NCBI GenBank assembly: GCA_944368065.1
Contig: CALVWV010000033.1
Location: 1-64,000 of the forward strand
Length of the DNA: 64,000 bases
DNA from: an uncultured Clostridia bacterium
GTDB taxonomy: Bacteria; Bacillota; Clostridia; Christensenellales; Borkfalkiaceae
Direction of reading: 5' to 3'
In this document: positions 33,371 through 41,011 of the stretch, piece after piece
How the letters are laid out: each line of letters begins with the position of its first letter
Position numbering within the stretch: the first letter of the stretch is position 1
The notes under the pieces: generated by a model
The model's input: the letters and a program-made list of their open reading frames with translations, nothing else
What the model was told of the DNA's origin: nothing
Databases searched by the model: none
Program-made: the position numbers and the translations under genes

Positions 33371-34119
33371 CTGCGCTTTTTGCCGCCTTTGCCCTTTCCG
33401 CTCATATCGACGGCGACGTCGGGCGTGTAGTCGTTCTCTTCATAGTAATGCTTCTTTTTGCCCTTGCGCTTGTCGTCCTCGACCCTCTGTATGGCGTCCT
33501 GACGCTTCTTTTCGGAATATCTGCCGAATATATAGAACGCGCCGTGAATGCCTACGGGGAAAATTATCATCAGAAGATAGTAAGGCTGAGGTATTCCGCC
33601 TATAACTTCGAGCGGGGATATCGCCCAGCCGCAGGCGTACTCGAGCATAAAGTTGACAAAAGTATAGTCGCCGAAACACTTTATTATCTGCAGAATGAGG
33701 AAGGGCACAGCCGTGATAAATCCTATTACAAATCCCTTCCACGGCGAATATTCGCCCGTTCTGTACAAAAGCGGCATATCGCGCTTGCCAAGCTTGCGCT
33801 TTGCCTCGTTAAGTCTGGATTTGCGGTACGCCGCCGCGCCGTTCTGCTTGCCGAACATTACGAACGACGCTATAAGCAGACCTTCGCCGAAAATAACGGC
33901 TATAAGCTGCACCGCAAGGTCGTCGAAACCGTAAAACAGAATTATCGTAGTGGAAAACACGCACATTACGATAAACGGAAACGCCGCGCCCTTGAGAAGG
34001 TCGGCAATTTCGTATAAAATCTGATAGAATTTGCCGCGCGGAGTGAATTTTACTTTTTCTTCCGCCGCTTCCGTTTTTTCGTCAGCTTCAGCTTGTCCGC
34101 CTTTACAATCGTTTTTCAA
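33367..34119 (-). CDS. Hypothetical four-helix membrane protein
   Basis: I do not recognise a named family. From a TTG start (34119; AAGGGGG upstream) it has a charged N-terminal part, membrane segments near residues 42-62, 68-88, 125-147 and 170-200, and a strongly basic C-terminus (KRKGKKKHYYEEN, GKGKGGKKRR) that could touch nucleic acid or ribosomes. An ATG at 34152 is a possible alternative start. It is translationally linked to 5-FTHF cyclo-ligase on one side and rsmD on the other. Confidence 0.7.
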   Translation of the reverse strand: MKNDCKGGQAEADEKTEAAEEKVKFTPRGKFYQILYEIADLLKGAAFPFIVMCVFSTTIILFYGFDDLAVQLIAVIFGEGLLIASFVMFGKQNGAAAYRKSRLNEAKRKLGKRDMPLLYRTGEYSPWKGFVIGFITAVPFLILQIIKCFGDYTFVNFMLEYACGWAISPLEVIGGIPQPYYLLMIIFPVGIHGAFYIFGRYSEKKRQDAIQRVEDDKRKGKKKHYYEENDYTPDVAVDMSGKGKGGKKRR

Positions 34120-34639
34120 AGCGGTATATCCCCCTTTCGCATATGAACTCATCAAGCGGCTGGTCCCAGCCGTCCTCTTCAAACTCATCGGTAATCTGAA
34201 ACGAGTATCCCAGCCCCACTTTTAAAGTATGAGCTTCCTTCAGATACCTGTCGTAATACCCTCCGCCATAGCCGAGGCGGTAACCGCGGCTGTTTACTGC
34301 CAGAAGAGGTATCACAGTGACATCTGCAAAGCCATTAAATGCCGCGCCGACTGGCTCTTCTATGCCGAAACGCCCCTTTCTGAGCTCGCCGTAAGGCACA
34401 GCCACAATGTTTTTGCCCTCCGTGCGCGGAAGATACACCGACTTACCCGCACTTATAAGGGCGGAAATAATCGCTTTAGTATCGGCTTCCGTGCCGAAAC
34501 TGTTGTATATGAAAAAGCTGTCGTGCCCGCCGTACTCACTGATGAAATAGTCGGCGATAAGCCTGTCCGCCTCTTCGCGCAGGACGGAGCCGAAAAATCT
34601 GCGCTTTATTTTGAGTTTTTCCCTCAGCTCATCCTTCAT
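34103..34639 (-). CDS. 5-formyltetrahydrofolate cyclo-ligase
   Basis: Converts 5-formyl-THF to 5,10-methenyl-THF with ATP. The 178-residue protein has basic N-terminal residues (MKDELREKLKIKRR), VYLPRTEG, and the conserved RLGYGGGYYDRYL. No ribosome binding site is obvious before the ATG, and the upstream sequence resembles the dispersed repeat (CGGCCATATTGCCGCAC on the plus strand near 34652). Confidence 0.93.
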   Translation of the reverse strand: MKDELREKLKIKRRFFGSVLREEADRLIADYFISEYGGHDSFFIYNSFGTEADTKAIISALISAGKSVYLPRTEGKNIVAVPYGELRKGRFGIEEPVGAAFNGFADVTVIPLLAVNSRGYRLGYGGGYYDRYLKEAHTLKVGLGYSFQITDEFEEDGWDQPLDEFICERGIYRFEKRL

Positions 34640-34790
34640 ATGTCGATAATTCGGCCATATTGCCGCACCTTTTTATTATTAATGCACGCTTTTATAATCT
34701 GTAAGCAATTATAAACGCTTACCGCGCGGCCATTTATTCCGCCGCGGCATGCCGCGCATTCAGGCAAGCCGCGGCTTCTGTTTACGTTCT

Positions 34791-34917
34791 TTTTTATATG
34801 ACGGCGGCACATATTACCGCGCCTTTCAGTCTGCTTATATCCGCTGCGTGCTGAAAATCGTTTTATAAGTCGGCGGCACATGTTGCCGCGCCTTTCAGTC
34901 CACATATATCCGCTGAG
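34791..34917. repeat. Two 55-base direct repeats carrying a copy of the alr 3' end
   Basis: 34791-34845 and 34861-34915 match at about 47 of 55 positions, period 70. The right copy holds the last seven codons and stop of alr; the left copy is a second version of that tail plus following bases in the intergenic region. Each contains CGGCGGCACAT, related to the dispersed repeat. The remainder of 34640-34790 shows only GC palindromes. Confidence 0.8.
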
Positions 34918-35932
34918 AGCGGCGTGTTACAGAGCATAACACCTCGTAACTTATCGTACCGCACCTTGCGGCGTATTCGTCCGCGTCTGTAAATACCGGA
35001 ATAAGCGGGCGGGTATCTTCGGATACGAACGCGTCCATGCAAAGATTGCCCTCGCCGAGCGGGACTGTGCGGAAAAAACCGTCGGCGTAACCTGCCCTGT
35101 AGGCGGAAAGCTGAGAATATTCTTTCTTTGCGACGCTGTAACCCGCCCCGTTGCCGACAAAAGGCGACGTCTGTACTTTGGGAGCATAAACTTTAAGCGC
35201 GCGCGTCAATCCTTCGCGCGAAAAACCGCAGGGCGCGTAGCCGTAAAGCGAAATGCCGCAGCGTATGCCGTCCTTTAAATATCCGCCGCCGAGGAATGCC
35301 CCCGCGCTCGCCGCAAGATGACAAAAGACGTCGGGATATGCCGCTTTTACCAGCTTTTCAGCCTCGTTGAAAACGGCAAGCTGACGCTCCCTTTCCTCCC
35401 TTATGTGCGGGCAGTACAGATGGCTGTAAAGCCCAGAAACGAACGCCCCCGCCTTTTCTAATGCGGAAAGCACTTTCAAAACATCTTCAGGAGAGCTGCC
35501 GTAGCGGTTCATGCCTGTATTGACTTTGATATGGCATTCAAGCCCGCCGCAAAGCTCAGCCGAGCGCACGCCGTTTACCGTAACCTGCAGATTATGATAC
35601 CGCGCACATTCCGCATCCTCTGCGCTCGTTGCAGGGGTAAGCACCAGAACGGGAGCCGTTACGCCCGCTATGCGCAGGGCAACCCCCTCTTCGGCTATGG
35701 CGACGCAGAAACCGTCGGCAATGCCTTCAAGTTCAAGCGCAACCCGCTCCGCGCCGTGTCCGTAAGCGTCCGCCTTCACAACGGCATACAGCCTGCGCCA
35801 GCCGATTTTATCTTTAATGAAAAGAGCGTTGCTCTTTATAGCCGCGAGATTTATAAATGACAAAGTTTTTTGCACGCTTACATTATATGAAAAGCGCCGC
35901 GCTTGCGTTACGGCCGAATAAAAGTTATACAA
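34895..35932 (-). CDS. alr: Alanine racemase
   Basis: A PLP enzyme supplying D-alanine for peptidoglycan. The PLP-lysine motif YAVVKADAYGHGA (about 49-61) opens the TIM barrel; HIKVNTGMNRYG, HLAASAG, GIRCGISLYGYAP and the C-terminal AYRAGYADGFFR follow. The start is unsure: TTG at 35932 gives 345 residues, while a GTG at 35875 (VQKTLSFINLAAIKSN) fits the family N-terminus better. Neither has a good ribosome binding site. The 3' end is duplicated just downstream. Confidence 0.9.
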   Translation of the reverse strand: MYNFYSAVTQARRFSYNVSVQKTLSFINLAAIKSNALFIKDKIGWRRLYAVVKADAYGHGAERVALELEGIADGFCVAIAEEGVALRIAGVTAPVLVLTPATSAEDAECARYHNLQVTVNGVRSAELCGGLECHIKVNTGMNRYGSSPEDVLKVLSALEKAGAFVSGLYSHLYCPHIREERERQLAVFNEAEKLVKAAYPDVFCHLAASAGAFLGGGYLKDGIRCGISLYGYAPCGFSREGLTRALKVYAPKVQTSPFVGNGAGYSVAKKEYSQLSAYRAGYADGFFRTVPLGEGNLCMDAFVSEDTRPLIPVFTDADEYAARCGTISYEVLCSVTRRSQRIYVD

Positions 35933-35947
35933 CGGCAGTATAAGATT

Positions 35948-35976
35948 ATTTTAACATATCATAAAACTTTTTGCAA
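35948..35976 (-). promoter_or_regulatory. Promoter of alr
   Basis: TTGCAA (35971-35976), 17-base spacer, TAAAAT (35948-35953). Confidence 0.6.
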
Positions 35977-36056
35977 ATGTTTGAGCCGAAAGCGCATATT
36001 TATTTAATGTTTGCCAATATCCGCCCGCCCGATAAGCATACTTTTTTGCGGCGCTA

Positions 36057-36086
36057 TTGACAAAAGCATATGCTTGAATGTATAAT
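36057..36086 (+). promoter_or_regulatory. Promoter of lemA-DUF2207
   Basis: Perfect TTGACA (36057-36062), 18-base spacer, perfect TATAAT (36081-36086). The leader holds a small CCCGC/GCGGG hairpin and GGAGG before lemA. Confidence 0.85.
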
Positions 36087-36133
36087 TTAATAAAGTAAAC
36101 CCGCCTGCAGCGGGATTTTGACGGAGGATATTT

Positions 36134-36721
36134 ATGTTTGCTTTATTGCTGGCAGGCTGGGTTGTGCCTGTCATAATAGTAGCCGTAGTGCTTTTAGTCA
36201 TAATAATTCTTGTGGCTGTATACGTAAGCATTTACAACAAATTCGTAAAAATGCGTAACCTGTGCGAAGAAGCCTGGGCAACTATCGACGTTTATCTCAA
36301 AAAGAGATTTGACCTTATTCCCAACCTCGTGGAAACGGTAAAAGGTTACGCAAAGCACGAAAGCAGCACGCTTGAAGCAGTAATCGCCGCGCGCAACAGC
36401 ACGATGAACGCAGGCAGCACGAAAGACAGGATTGCCGCAGAAAACGCCCTCACTGGCACGCTTAAAACGCTGTTCGCCGTAGCCGAGGCTTACCCCGAAC
36501 TCAAGGCAAACACCAACTTCATGGATTTGCAGAACCAGCTCAAAATCTTAGAAAACGACATTGCTCAGGCAAGGAAATACTACAACGCCAACGTGAGAAC
36601 GATAAACACGGCTATACAGATTTTCCCTTCGAGCATCGTTGCACGCATCATGAAGCTTCAGAAATTTGAATACTACGAAGTTGAAGAAGAAGCGCGCCAG
36701 AACGTTAAGGTAAGCTTCTGA
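36134..36721 (+). CDS. lemA: LemA family protein
   Basis: A 195-residue protein with one N-terminal membrane helix (about 10-32), then the LemA coiled-coil helical domain (YNKFVKMRNLCEEAWATIDV, KRFDLIPNLVETVKGYAKHE, PELKANTNFMDLQNQL). The exact cellular role of LemA proteins is not settled. The next gene is DUF2207, the usual partner, suggesting a membrane complex. Confidence 0.94.
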   Translation: MFALLLAGWVVPVIIVAVVLLVIIILVAVYVSIYNKFVKMRNLCEEAWATIDVYLKKRFDLIPNLVETVKGYAKHESSTLEAVIAARNSTMNAGSTKDRIAAENALTGTLKTLFAVAEAYPELKANTNFMDLQNQLKILENDIAQARKYYNANVRTINTAIQIFPSSIVARIMKLQKFEYYEVEEEARQNVKVSF

Positions 36722-36744
36722 GCAAACTCCTTTGAATTTATGCG

Positions 36745-36770
36745 GCAGAGCGCGCATTGGCGCGCTCTGC
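36745..36770 (+). other. Intercistronic hairpin between lemA and DUF2207
   Basis: An 11-bp stem GCAGAGCGCGC/GCGCGCTCTGC with a 4-base loop, 15 bases before the DUF2207 ATG, which has no ribosome binding site of its own. It may be a partial attenuator or processing site. Confidence 0.5.
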
Positions 36771-36785
36771 CATTAAAAAATTATT

Positions 36786-38612
36786 ATGAAAAAACTATCT
36801 TCGATTATATCCATACTTCTGATAATCGTATCCATTGTGATAAGCTCGACGGGGATACTGACGTTTTCATTTTCCACGGACTCGACCCAGACGCCCGACA
36901 ACAGCTACTACATTCAGAACTACAGCGCCGAATTTGAGTTTGAAAGCGGCAGAACGTTTGCCGTTACGGAAAAAGTTACCGCAGTATTCCGCGTTCCGGG
37001 AAAGCACGGCATAATCCGCGACCTTGCCACAAACAGCGGCGAAGTTTATTCAGATGTTTCCGTGCACGACGCGCCTTACAACGTCAAATCGGAGAACGTA
37101 AACTTTTTAAGCATTTACATAGGCAATGAAGACGTTACAGTGCCGTACAACACACCGATACAGTATACCATCTCTTACAGATTCAAAATTCCCGAAAGAA
37201 GCAACCGCGACGAATTTGCCATAAACGTTCTCGGCGGCGGCTGGGCTACGAAAATTGAAAACTTTGACTGCAAGATTACCCTCCCCTCTTCGCCGAGCGA
37301 AATTAAAATTGCAGGAAGAAACCTGACGCAATCGGGAAGCGGCAATGTTTACAACATTACATCGGGAGATCTTAATGCCTTTGAGGGCATAACGCTTTAC
37401 GCCATTTTCAACAGCGGAACGCTTGCCGCTTTCGGTCCGGACGCAGGCGAAATTGTGGCGGTACTGGTTGCCTTCCTCGCGCTTGCCGCGGTTATAGCGC
37501 TCAGCCTTATGTTGCCGAAGCGCATGCCCGTCGAGGTGGTGAATTTTTACCCGCCCAAGGGCATGGACCCGCTTGAGGCAGGCACGCTTATCGACGGTAC
37601 GGCGAACAACGAGGACGTGACTTCGATTTTGTATTACTGGGCGTCCAAAGGATACATAAACATCGACTTTTCCGACGAAAAGGACCCCGTGCTTATACTC
37701 AGCAACGCTTTGCCTTCAAGTGCTCCTTCGCACCAGAAAATGCTTTTTGAACAGATTTTTGCAAACCGCGACAGGGTCAACGTTTCGTCCCTTACAAATA
37801 AACTTGCGGCAGCAGCTCAGACTGTGAAGTCCGACGTCGCGTCAAAAACTCCTGCGGCATTTTCGCGCAAGTCGCGCCTTTTATCGATTGCCGTCACTGC
37901 TGGCGCGGCAATAATTTACATAGCTACGCTCATAGGGCGCGCGCTCAGGGTAGGGCTCTTCTTCCCGCTCGCATTCATTGCACTGTTCGGCCCGCTGTGC
38001 ATTTACCTTACAGGCGATTTCGCCGCGCGCAACAGGCTTAAATATTCTAAGAAAAAGCGCACTCTTTTGTTTATTGCGCAGATTGCCGAAACTATAGCGT
38101 TTGCACTTATCGCATTCTTCCTTGTGCCGCAGACGTTTATATTAAACTACATGGACGCACTGCTGGTCATTGCCTGCTGTTCAACAGCCGTGGCTGCACC
38201 CTACCTTTTAAGGTATACGCAGGTATTCTGCGACGCCGCAGGACCTCTCCTCGGATTCAGGAATTTCATTGAGATTGCCGAAAAAGACAAGCTCGAAAAG
38301 ATGATTAACGAAAATCCTTCGTACTACTACGACGTTCTGCCGTATGCCCAGGTTATGGGCGTTTCCGACGTGTGGGAAGAAAAGTTCAAGGGAATTAATC
38401 TTGACCCTCCCGCATGGGCAAGCGGTTATAACTACAGTGTTTTCGATTATATACTTTTCAGTGCGCTTATGCGCAACACGTGGCGCGGAGTTGCGCGGGC
38501 GTTTGTACCCCCTCCTTCAAGTTCGGGAAGAAGCGGCGGCGGAAGGCGCGGCGGCGGTGGCGGATTCCACATCGGCGGCGGCTTCGGCGGCGGTGGCGGC
38601 AGAAGCTGGTAA
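36786..38612 (+). CDS. DUF2207 membrane protein
   Basis: A 608-residue protein. A signal peptide (1-28) leads to an outer beta-rich DUF2207 domain (about 35-210), then membrane helices near 222-242, 365-388, 390-412, 430-470, with a cytoplasmic winged-helix-like stretch between, and a glycine-rich end (GGGRRGGGGGF, GGGFGGGGGRSW). The tail resembles those of TPM/LemA-associated proteins. Function unknown. It follows lemA with a hairpin in the gap. Confidence 0.88.
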   Translation: MKKLSSIISILLIIVSIVISSTGILTFSFSTDSTQTPDNSYYIQNYSAEFEFESGRTFAVTEKVTAVFRVPGKHGIIRDLATNSGEVYSDVSVHDAPYNVKSENVNFLSIYIGNEDVTVPYNTPIQYTISYRFKIPERSNRDEFAINVLGGGWATKIENFDCKITLPSSPSEIKIAGRNLTQSGSGNVYNITSGDLNAFEGITLYAIFNSGTLAAFGPDAGEIVAVLVAFLALAAVIALSLMLPKRMPVEVVNFYPPKGMDPLEAGTLIDGTANNEDVTSILYYWASKGYINIDFSDEKDPVLILSNALPSSAPSHQKMLFEQIFANRDRVNVSSLTNKLAAAAQTVKSDVASKTPAAFSRKSRLLSIAVTAGAAIIYIATLIGRALRVGLFFPLAFIALFGPLCIYLTGDFAARNRLKYSKKKRTLLFIAQIAETIAFALIAFFLVPQTFILNYMDALLVIACCSTAVAAPYLLRYTQVFCDAAGPLLGFRNFIEIAEKDKLEKMINENPSYYYDVLPYAQVMGVSDVWEEKFKGINLDPPAWASGYNYSVFDYILFSALMRNTWRGVARAFVPPPSSSGRSGGGRRGGGGGFHIGGGFGGGGGRSW

Positions 38613-38698
38613 AAAAAGCTTATAAAAGCCGACTTTATCTGCATGCTTGCTCGCAGCCCGCGCATATTCAGATACGCTGCCAAATAATTCACAAACAA

Positions 38699-38727
38699 AA
38701 AAAGCAGGGTTTATCCCTGCTTTTTTT
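38699..38727 (+). terminator. Terminator of lemA-DUF2207
   Basis: Stem GCAGGG/CCCTGC extended by A/T pairs (38701-38720), followed by TTTTTTT. Confidence 0.85.
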
Positions 38728-38826
38728 ATGCCTTTATATTGCCGCGGCATATTCAATGCCGCAAAGTTATATGCCCGACAGGCGCTTTTTTTGTCAAGGC
38801 GCTTAAAAGCCTTTGGTTTATGCGCA

Positions 38827-38857
38827 TAAAAAAAGGCTTTGCTTTTGCAAAACCTTT
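38827..38857 (-). terminator. Terminator of the probable 6S RNA gene
   Basis: An 11-bp stem AAAGGTTTTGC/GCAAAGCCTTT (minus-strand reading, one G-U pair) with AAAA loop, followed by TTTTTTT. Confidence 0.75.
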
Positions 38858-38881
38858 TTCCGTAAGTTCAAAAAAAATCCG

Positions 38882-39079
38882 CCTGTGCCGTGATATGAAA
38901 AAGTATTAACCCGGATCACCCAGGTGGGTGCGGCGGAACGGAACATCAGACTTTCCGTAAAGTTACAGACCTTGCCTATTTCCGTAAACGGACCGCTCCC
39001 TATTAAGAACTGTGGATTACGAATTTCCCATACCACGAACACCGCAGAAATGTTGACCTGTTGACCCCGCACGGCGAGG
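38882..39079 (-). ncRNA. ssrS: Probable 6S RNA
   Basis: No protein frame with a ribosome binding site is present, but a strong promoter (39134-39162) and a terminator (38827-38857) frame this stretch. Its ends pair (minus strand CCT-C-GCCGTG with CACGGC-AC-AGG), enclosing 198 bases, the size of 6S RNA. The 5' part reads TGCGGTGTTCGTGG and the 3' part CCGCACCCACCTGGG, resembling the conserved GTGTTCG and CACCCACCT blocks I recall from 6S RNAs. 6S RNA sequesters sigma-A holoenzyme. SRP RNA and tmRNA signatures are absent. The primary transcript would run from about 39127 to 38827. Confidence 0.58.
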
Positions 39080-39133
39080 AAAATAAACATTGCTCTGCGG
39101 CAAAACTTTTACCGCTTTTGTTTCGGTAATATT

Positions 39134-39162
39134 ATTATAGCAACTATATCCGCGAAAATCAA
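39134..39162 (-). promoter_or_regulatory. Strong promoter of the probable 6S RNA
   Basis: TTGATT (39157-39162), 17-base spacer, TATAAT (39134-39139) with TGC immediately before the -10 (extended -10). Confidence 0.82.
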
Positions 39163-39277
39163 CAGTTAAAGGGCACAAAAAATTCATAAATTATTGGCAA
39201 TCGCTGCCAGAGAACGCCCGCTTTTACCCGCACTGCCACGGCGGCGCAAAATAAGGCGCAAGGCAAGCGCAATTCGC

Positions 39278-39306
39278 TTGATTTTTATGGCAAAAAGCCT
39301 TAAAAT
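39278..39306 (+). promoter_or_regulatory. Promoter of the archaeal-type AspRS gene
   Basis: TTGATT (39278-39283), 17-base spacer, TAAAAT (39301-39306). Confidence 0.65.
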
Positions 39307-39348
39307 TGATACAAGCAAATTATTATACGAGATATAAGAGGTAACGCT

Positions 39349-40680
39349 ATGGAATACATGACAGGCGAATTAAACGACGGCACAACCCCTTACTCCGCAT
39401 TCAAAGATAACGAGGGCAAGGTTATATCCATCAAAGGCGCCATTCATAACATAAGGGATATGAGCGATTTCGCTTTCATAATCCTGCGCACCGCACGCGA
39501 ACTTATACAGTGCGTATATTCGCCCGAATTTTCTGACTACAGACTTGCAGAAAACGTCGTAGAACAGGCTTCCGCCAAAATTACGGGCAAAGTAGTAAAA
39601 AGCCAGACCCGCGACGGCAGCGAGAGATTTGAACTCCAGATTCACAACATCGAGATACTTTCCGTTCCCGCGGCAGTACCCCCCGTTGTAATTTCAAAAA
39701 AACAGGTAAACTGCGACCTTAACGTGGACCTTGACTTCCGCCCCGTAACGCTGCGCAACCCCAAGGAACGCGCCGTGTTCAAGATACAGGAAGGCATACA
39801 GCGCGGCTTCCGCGAACATCTTTCAAAAAACGGATTTACCGAAATCCATACGCCCAAAATCAACTTTGCGGGCGCAGAGGGCGGCACTAACGTGTTCAAA
39901 CTCGATTACTTCGGCAAAACGGTATTCCTTGCGCAGAGCCCCCAGCTTTACAAGCAGGCGCTCGTACCCGTCTATGAACGCGTATTTGAAATAGGACCCG
40001 TTTTCCGCGCCGAGCACCATGACACGAGCAGACACCTCAACGAATACATTTCCATGGACTTCGAAATGGGCTTTATAGACAGCTTTACCGACATCATGGA
40101 GATGGAAACAGGCGTACTCAAGTACATCATGGAGCTTCTGAAGAAGGAATACGCGCCCGAAGTAGAACTTCTGAAGGTTGATATTCCCGAGATAGACAAA
40201 ATCCCCTGCGTGCGCTTCAAGGACGCCAAGGAGCTTTGCGTAAAGAAGCTTAAGAACATCACTGACATGAAGGACTTCGAGCCCGAAGAAGAAGCCTTCC
40301 TCGGCAAGTGGGCAAAACAGCAGTTCGGCAGCGACTTCCTGTTTGTAACCCACTACCTTTCCAAAAAACGCCCCTTCTATACGATGGACGACCCCGAAGA
40401 CCCCGAAGTCACCCTCTCTTTCGACCTCCTGTTCAGAGGCATAGAGATAACCTCGGGCGGACAGCGTATCCACGATTACAACATGCAGGTTGAAAAGATG
40501 AAGCGCCTCGGCATGAATCCCGAGGAGTTCGAAACATACCTCATGCTCCACAAATACGGCGCTCCCCCTCACGGCGGACTCGGACTTGGTCTTGAAAGGC
40601 TTACGATGCACCTTCTCGGATTCAAGAACGTGCGTTACGCCGCCATGTTCCCCCGCGATATAAACCGCGTTACTCCCTAA
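39349..40680 (+). CDS. aspC: Aspartyl-tRNA synthetase, archaeal/eukaryal type (non-discriminating AspRS2)
   Basis: A second AspRS of 443 residues, without the bacterial GAD insertion. OB fold about 25-115, class II motif 2 FEIGPVFRAEHHDTSRHLNE, EITSGGQRIHDY, and the ending YGAPPHGGLGLGLERLTM...FPRDINRVTP typical of archaeal AspRS, not AsnRS. In the OB fold GAIHNIRD has Ala where discriminating archaeal enzymes carry Trp, consistent with charging tRNA-Asn as well. AGAGGT lies 5 bases before the ATG. It is a monocistronic unit with its own promoter and terminator. Confidence 0.92.
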   Translation: MEYMTGELNDGTTPYSAFKDNEGKVISIKGAIHNIRDMSDFAFIILRTARELIQCVYSPEFSDYRLAENVVEQASAKITGKVVKSQTRDGSERFELQIHNIEILSVPAAVPPVVISKKQVNCDLNVDLDFRPVTLRNPKERAVFKIQEGIQRGFREHLSKNGFTEIHTPKINFAGAEGGTNVFKLDYFGKTVFLAQSPQLYKQALVPVYERVFEIGPVFRAEHHDTSRHLNEYISMDFEMGFIDSFTDIMEMETGVLKYIMELLKKEYAPEVELLKVDIPEIDKIPCVRFKDAKELCVKKLKNITDMKDFEPEEEAFLGKWAKQQFGSDFLFVTHYLSKKRPFYTMDDPEDPEVTLSFDLLFRGIEITSGGQRIHDYNMQVEKMKRLGMNPEEFETYLMLHKYGAPPHGGLGLGLERLTMHLLGFKNVRYAAMFPRDINRVTP

Positions 40681-40700
40681 AAAATATCAGAAAAACATTT

Positions 40701-40738
40701 ACGCAGCCGAAGGAAAAGCCTTCGGCTGCGTTTTTTAT
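40701..40738 (+). terminator. Terminator of AspRS2
   Basis: A 13-bp stem ACGCAGCCGAAGG/CCTTCGGCTGCGT with AAAA-A loop, followed by TTTTTT. Confidence 0.9.
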
Positions 40739-40887
40739 TACAGGATAAGTTTTTACAAATCTGATTTTAACAGGGCGTTTTTTTGATGAGAAACTTTTAA
40801 CGTAGAATTTTTTGCAAGTCGATTATTTATATGGCGAGTTGTAATTGCCTTGCAGGTTTTTACTGCTGTGCAGACCGATTATAATTT

Positions 40888-40928
40888 TTAAAAGCGAGCG
40901 GGGCGCGGCATAATGCCGCGCCCTGCTC
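40888..40928 (-). terminator. Terminator of the pectate lyase operon
   Basis: A 10-bp perfect stem GGGCGCGGCA/TGCCGCGCCC extended by GAGC/GCTC, followed on the minus strand by GCTTTTAAAAATT. A second hairpin CGCGGCGCG/CGCGCCGCG (40954-40977) lies closer to the gene. Confidence 0.6.
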
Positions 40929-41011
40929 TTAAGAGGAAAAACAATAGGTTTACCGCGGCGCGCTTTCACGCGCCGCGACAATTATGCTGTTTTTGTTCGG
41001 GCTTATTTTAC

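Larger units (their letters stand above)
40681..41011. other. Gene-free stretch with terminators
   Basis: Holds the AspRS2 terminator on the left and two GC hairpins on the right (40888-40928 and 40954-40977) that belong to the leftward pectate-lyase operon. Nothing else is seen in the AT-rich middle. Confidence 0.6.

Noticed and set aside
34636..34905. Minus-strand 89-codon frame with two TERRGNMCRR repeats
   Set aside because: The repeats are a translation of the duplicated alr tail and dispersed-repeat DNA; no ribosome binding site, and it overlaps the alr end.
38882..39079. SRP RNA or tmRNA as identity of the noncoding RNA
   Set aside because: The GGAAGCAGC-type SRP loop and the tmRNA-like acceptor end and tag frame are both absent; length and end pairing favour 6S RNA.
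39823..40611. 262-codon frame opposite the archaeal-type AspRS
   Set aside because: It is antisense to a clearly conserved gene and has no start signal or recognisable protein features.
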